Shown here piece by piece: positions 61,528-64,000 of a stretch of 64,000 nucleotides of DNA. The notes under the pieces are model-generated. The model saw nothing but the letters and a program-made list of their open reading frames with translations. It was not told the DNA's origin and did not search any database. The position numbers were made by a program, and so were the translations under genes. The first letter of the stretch is position 1. Each line of letters begins with the position of its first letter. Source of the stretch: Clostridium tepidiprofundi DSM 19306 (GTDB lineage Bacteria > Bacillota > Clostridia > Clostridiales > Clostridiaceae); assembly GCF_001594005.1 (NCBI RefSeq), contig NZ_LTBA01000007.1:1-64000 (forward strand). Reading direction: 5' to 3'.

Positions 61528-62294
61528 TGATTATCATTAATGATAAAATTAAAAATGATGGTATAATTAACTTTGATAGTGGATTTTATTTTGGAAGAGG
61601 TCTTTTTGAAACTGTATACATTAGAGAAAAGCCAATTTTATTAAAAGAACACTTAGACAGGCTAAATAGGGGACTTGCAAAGTTAAACATAGATAAAATT
61701 ATTTCTGAAGAGTGTTTCATGGATGCATTAAGTATTCTTGGTTGCAAAAATTGTGCAGTAAAGTTGATGGTATCTGAGAATAATACTATATTTTCAAATA
61801 GGGATATACCATATAAAAAAGAAGACTATGAAAGAGGATTTTCTCTTGTGGTGAGTAAAGTTAGAAGAAATCCATATTCTCATATGACATATATTAAAAG
61901 CTTTAATTATTATGACAATATAATCGAAAGAGAATGGGCAAAATCTAAAGGATATGATGAGGCTTTGTTTTTGAATACGGATAATTTTGTATCTGAAGGA
62001 AGTGTTTCAAATATTTTTTTTATTAAAGATAATGTGATTTATACTCCACATACTAGCTGTGGTTTGCTTGAAGGTGTTGTGAGAAATTTTATTATTAATA
62101 ATATGAACAGATATAAAATTGTTGAAGGTAAATATAGACTTGATGATTTTTTAAATTCGGATGGTGTTTTTATAACTAATAGCCTTTTAGGTATTATGAA
62201 AGTAAATAGCATAAATGATATTAAAATCAAAACATGCAATTGCATTAATGAAGTTAAGAAATTGTATGATGAATTTTTATTCTCAGCAATATGA
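61527..62294 (+). CDS. pabC: Aminodeoxychorismate lyase
   Basis: This 255-residue PLP-dependent class IV aminotransferase-fold enzyme releases pyruvate from aminodeoxychorismate to give p-aminobenzoate. Motifs: FDSGFYFGRGLFETVYI, lysine in YIKSFNYYDNI (about 130), EGSVSNIFFI and TPHTSCGLLEGVVR. Context with pabA and pabB separates it from branched-chain or D-amino acid aminotransferases of the same fold. It starts one base inside the pabB stop. Confidence 0.92.
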   Translation: MIIINDKIKNDGIINFDSGFYFGRGLFETVYIREKPILLKEHLDRLNRGLAKLNIDKIISEECFMDALSILGCKNCAVKLMVSENNTIFSNRDIPYKKEDYERGFSLVVSKVRRNPYSHMTYIKSFNYYDNIIEREWAKSKGYDEALFLNTDNFVSEGSVSNIFFIKDNVIYTPHTSCGLLEGVVRNFIINNMNRYKIVEGKYRLDDFLNSDGVFITNSLLGIMKVNSINDIKIKTCNCINEVKKLYDEFLFSAI

Positions 62295-62311
62295 TATAGG
62301 GGTAATATTTT

Positions 62312-62803
62312 ATGAATCAGGATATGAGCAGGGTAAATCAAATATTAAAGCATAAGGAGTATTTAAAGAATTTAAATAAAAATATTAATGACGAAATAAA
62401 TAGAAAGTTTTGTCATCATGATTTGGTTCATTTTTTAGATGTTTCTAGAATAATGTACATAAAATCGCTTGAAAATGATTTGAAATTTGATAAGGAAATA
62501 ATATATGCATGTGGTCTTCTTCATGATATTGGAAAATGGCAACAGTATGAAGAGGGAGTTCCTCATGAAATAGCTAGTGCAAATATTGCAAAGAATATAT
62601 TAAAAGAGTGCTCATTTAATGATTATGAAATTGATATTATAGTAGATGCTATAATAAATCATAGGAATAATAATAATCCTAACAATTCATTAAGTGAACT
62701 TTTGTATAAAAGTGATAAATTATCAAGAATGTGTTTTAACTGTAATGCACAAGCTGAATGCAATTGGAGCATAGAAATGAGAAATAATCAGATTAAATAC
62801 TAA
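62312..62803 (+). CDS. HD-domain hydrolase in the folate operon
   Basis: This 163-residue HD phosphohydrolase has metal ligands in CHHDLVHFLDV (about 29), LLHDIGKWQQY (about 69) and YKSDKLSR (about 136). A cysteine-rich end CFNCNAQAECNW (about 142-153) could bind another metal. It sits between pabC and folP. Its position makes it a candidate for removing phosphates from dihydroneopterin phosphates, but this is inference from context alone. The start ATG has GGGG ten bases upstream. Confidence 0.8.
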   Translation: MNQDMSRVNQILKHKEYLKNLNKNINDEINRKFCHHDLVHFLDVSRIMYIKSLENDLKFDKEIIYACGLLHDIGKWQQYEEGVPHEIASANIAKNILKECSFNDYEIDIIVDAIINHRNNNNPNNSLSELLYKSDKLSRMCFNCNAQAECNWSIEMRNNQIKY

Positions 62804-62885
62804 ATATCAAATATCAAATATCAAATATCAAATATCAAATATTAAATATTAAATATCAAATATTAAATATCAAATATCAAATATT
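62802..62885 (+). repeat. Heptanucleotide tandem repeat, 12 units
   Basis: Twelve exact-length units of AAATATC or AAATATT (order C C C C C T T C T C C T). It starts inside the stop codon of the HD gene and ends two bases before the AGAGGGGG site of folP. Confidence 0.95.
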
Positions 62886-62887
62886 AA

Positions 62888-62923
62888 GAGAGGGGGATGC
62901 CTAAATTTTAGGCGAATTGTATG
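62888..62923 (+). promoter_or_regulatory. folP ribosome binding site separated from ATG by a hairpin
   Basis: AGAGGGGG (62888-62895) lies 25 bases before ATG 62921. GCCTAAA and TTTAGGC (62899-62913) form a palindrome between them. An in-frame TAG at 62909-62911 excludes an upstream start, and no good site is nearer. Confidence 0.55.
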
Positions 62924-63751
62924 AATAGAATAATCAATATAGGTAATAAAAATTTTGAAATAGGCAAAAGAACTTATATTATGGGAATATTAAATGTAAC
63001 TCCCGATTCTTTTTCTGATGGGGGTAAATTTAATAATATTGAAAATGCAGTTATGCATGCTAAAGAGATGGAAAGCCAAGGAGCTGATATAATAGATATA
63101 GGAGGAGAATCGACGAGACCAAATCATGTACCTGTAAGTGAAGAAGAAGAAATAAAAAGAGTTATTCCCATAATTGAAGCTTTATCTAGGGAGATTTCAA
63201 TTCCTATTTCAGTTGATACATACAAGGGTAGAGTAGCTGAGCTTGCAATTAATGCAGGTGCGAATTTAATCAATGATGTATGGGGTTTCAAGAAAGACAG
63301 TTATATTGCAAAAGTAGCAGCGAAGTATGAAGTGCCTTGTTGTCTAATGCATAATAGGGATAATATGGACTATAATAATCTGATAGAAGACATATTGTGT
63401 GATTTGAGAGAAAGTATTGATATTGCACTTAAGGCAGGTGTAAAAGAAAAAAATATTATACTAGATCCGGGCATTGGATTTGCTAAAACTGTTGAAGATA
63501 ATTTGAATGTTATGAATAATTTAGATAAATTAAATGAATTAGGATATCCAGTATTGTTGGGTACATCTAGAAAATCAATGATAGGTAAAACACTAGATTT
63601 ACCTGTAAATGAAAGGTTAGAAGGTACTATAGCTACTACAGTTATAGGTATAATGAAGGGGTGTGAATTCATAAGAGTTCATGATGTTAAGGAGAATTTG
63701 AGAGCTGCAAGAATGACAGATGCTATAATTAGGAGTGAATATAATGGATAA
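62921..63751 (+). CDS. folP: Dihydropteroate synthase
   Basis: FolP joins p-aminobenzoate to dihydropterin pyrophosphate and is the sulfonamide target. The 276-residue TIM barrel has MGILNVTPDSFSDGGKF (about 21), DIGGESTRPNHVPVSEEEE (about 57), ISVDTYKG, LINDVWGF, LDPGIGFAKT (about 185), LLGTSRKSMIG and the final IRVHDVKENLRAARM. Its substrate is made by the pab genes just upstream. The 3' end overlaps folB by eight bases. Confidence 0.97.
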   Translation: MNRIINIGNKNFEIGKRTYIMGILNVTPDSFSDGGKFNNIENAVMHAKEMESQGADIIDIGGESTRPNHVPVSEEEEIKRVIPIIEALSREISIPISVDTYKGRVAELAINAGANLINDVWGFKKDSYIAKVAAKYEVPCCLMHNRDNMDYNNLIEDILCDLRESIDIALKAGVKEKNIILDPGIGFAKTVEDNLNVMNNLDKLNELGYPVLLGTSRKSMIGKTLDLPVNERLEGTIATTVIGIMKGCEFIRVHDVKENLRAARMTDAIIRSEYNG

Positions 63752-64000
63752 GATTATTGTAAAAGACTTAGAAATATATGGATTTCATGGAGTTTATTCG
63801 GAAGAGAAAAAAATAGGACAGAGATTTTTGATTACAATTGAACTTTATACATCAACTAGAAAAGCAGGTATTACTGACGATTTGACTCAAACAATAAATT
63901 ATGGTGAGCTGTGCCATGATATTGAAAAAGAATTTAAGAATGATAAATATGATTTAATAGAAAAAGCAGCAGAAGATTTAGCTACATTTGTATTATTAAA
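63744..64000 (+). CDS. folB: Dihydroneopterin aldolase (partial, cut by window end)
   Basis: FolB cleaves dihydroneopterin to hydroxymethyl-dihydropterin and glycolaldehyde. The first 85 residues are present: KIIVKDLEIYGFHGVYSEEK, GQRFLITIELY, DLTQTINYGELCHDI and DLIEKAAEDLA match the family, which is about 120 residues in full. ATG 63744 follows AGGAG and overlaps the folP stop. A folK gene probably follows outside the window. Confidence 0.93.
   Translation, partial: MDKIIVKDLEIYGFHGVYSEEKKIGQRFLITIELYTSTRKAGITDDLTQTINYGELCHDIEKEFKNDKYDLIEKAAEDLATFVLL

Overview
The window is about 64 kb of very AT-rich DNA with short intergenic gaps, strong AAAGGAGG-type ribosome binding sites, frequent TTG and GTG starts, and TTGACA/TATAAT promoters. 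With a Na+-type V-ATPase operon (ntpFIKECGABD order), SpoVB, a Spo0E-like protein, a T-box leader and an archaeal-type short AspRS, it fits a low-GC, probably spore-forming anaerobic member of the Clostridia. Species cannot be named from the sequence alone. I see no tRNA, rRNA, CRISPR array, prophage or transposase gene.

Layout. 1-5.3 kb is accessory: a decayed Bce-type ABC transporter (permease truncated), a large secreted protein with a discoidin-like domain and a DUF3298-like end, a MntA-HepT toxin-antitoxin pair and an orphan gene. 5.3-7.3 kb is a T-box-controlled aspartyl-tRNA synthetase. 7.7-17 kb holds an acidic membrane-anchored protein, a 2H phosphoesterase, aroB, aroE, an OsmC-like protein, a YhaO/YhaN nuclease-ATPase pair and a patatin lipase. 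17-29.6 kb: hypF, cadC-cadA with a clear operator, an EamA transporter, ArsR plus D,D-carboxypeptidase, pncB and a UvrD-like helicase. 29.6-37 kb: an FtsA-like ATPase, M20 amidohydrolase, RluA-type pseudouridine synthase and two convergent SpoVB/MurJ-like flippases. 37-42.5 kb: an NSS transporter with its 36-residue small subunit, a zinc phospholipase C homologue lacking a signal peptide, and a B12-binding radical SAM protein. 42.5-51.3 kb is the V-ATPase operon. 51.4-59.4 kb: def, HelD, a small acidic protein, a flavodoxin-fold reductase, a probable 6S RNA, a Spo0E-like protein, CorA and an M18 aminopeptidase. 59.5-64 kb is a folate operon: pabA, pabB, pabC, an HD hydrolase, folP and folB (cut by the window end).

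The most unusual content is noncoding. Element A occurs seven times; its fullest copies have three hairpins. It inserts after TTTAT without target duplication, which resembles IS200/IS605-derived elements and their TnpB guide-RNA ends. Element B is a MITE with 14-bp inverted ends and 8-bp target duplications. One B copy carries an A copy inside it, and the second B copy is the matching empty site, so the boundaries of A can be read directly. Another A copy sits between two antiterminator/terminator modules of the AspRS T-box. There are also two copies of a 300-380 bp CTAG-rich repeat upstream of the radical SAM gene and def, two copies of an 80-bp element C, several tandem repeats, and two genes (osmC-like and folP) whose only good Shine-Dalgarno is separated from the start codon by a hairpin.

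Functionally, the genes are mostly housekeeping modules (aromatic and folate synthesis, ATP-driven ion transport, RNA polymerase recycling, peptidoglycan and spore envelope, NAD salvage) with islands of metal defence and toxin-antitoxin. aroB/aroE and the pab genes belong to one flow: shikimate leads to chorismate, chorismate to p-aminobenzoate, and p-aminobenzoate to dihydropteroate.
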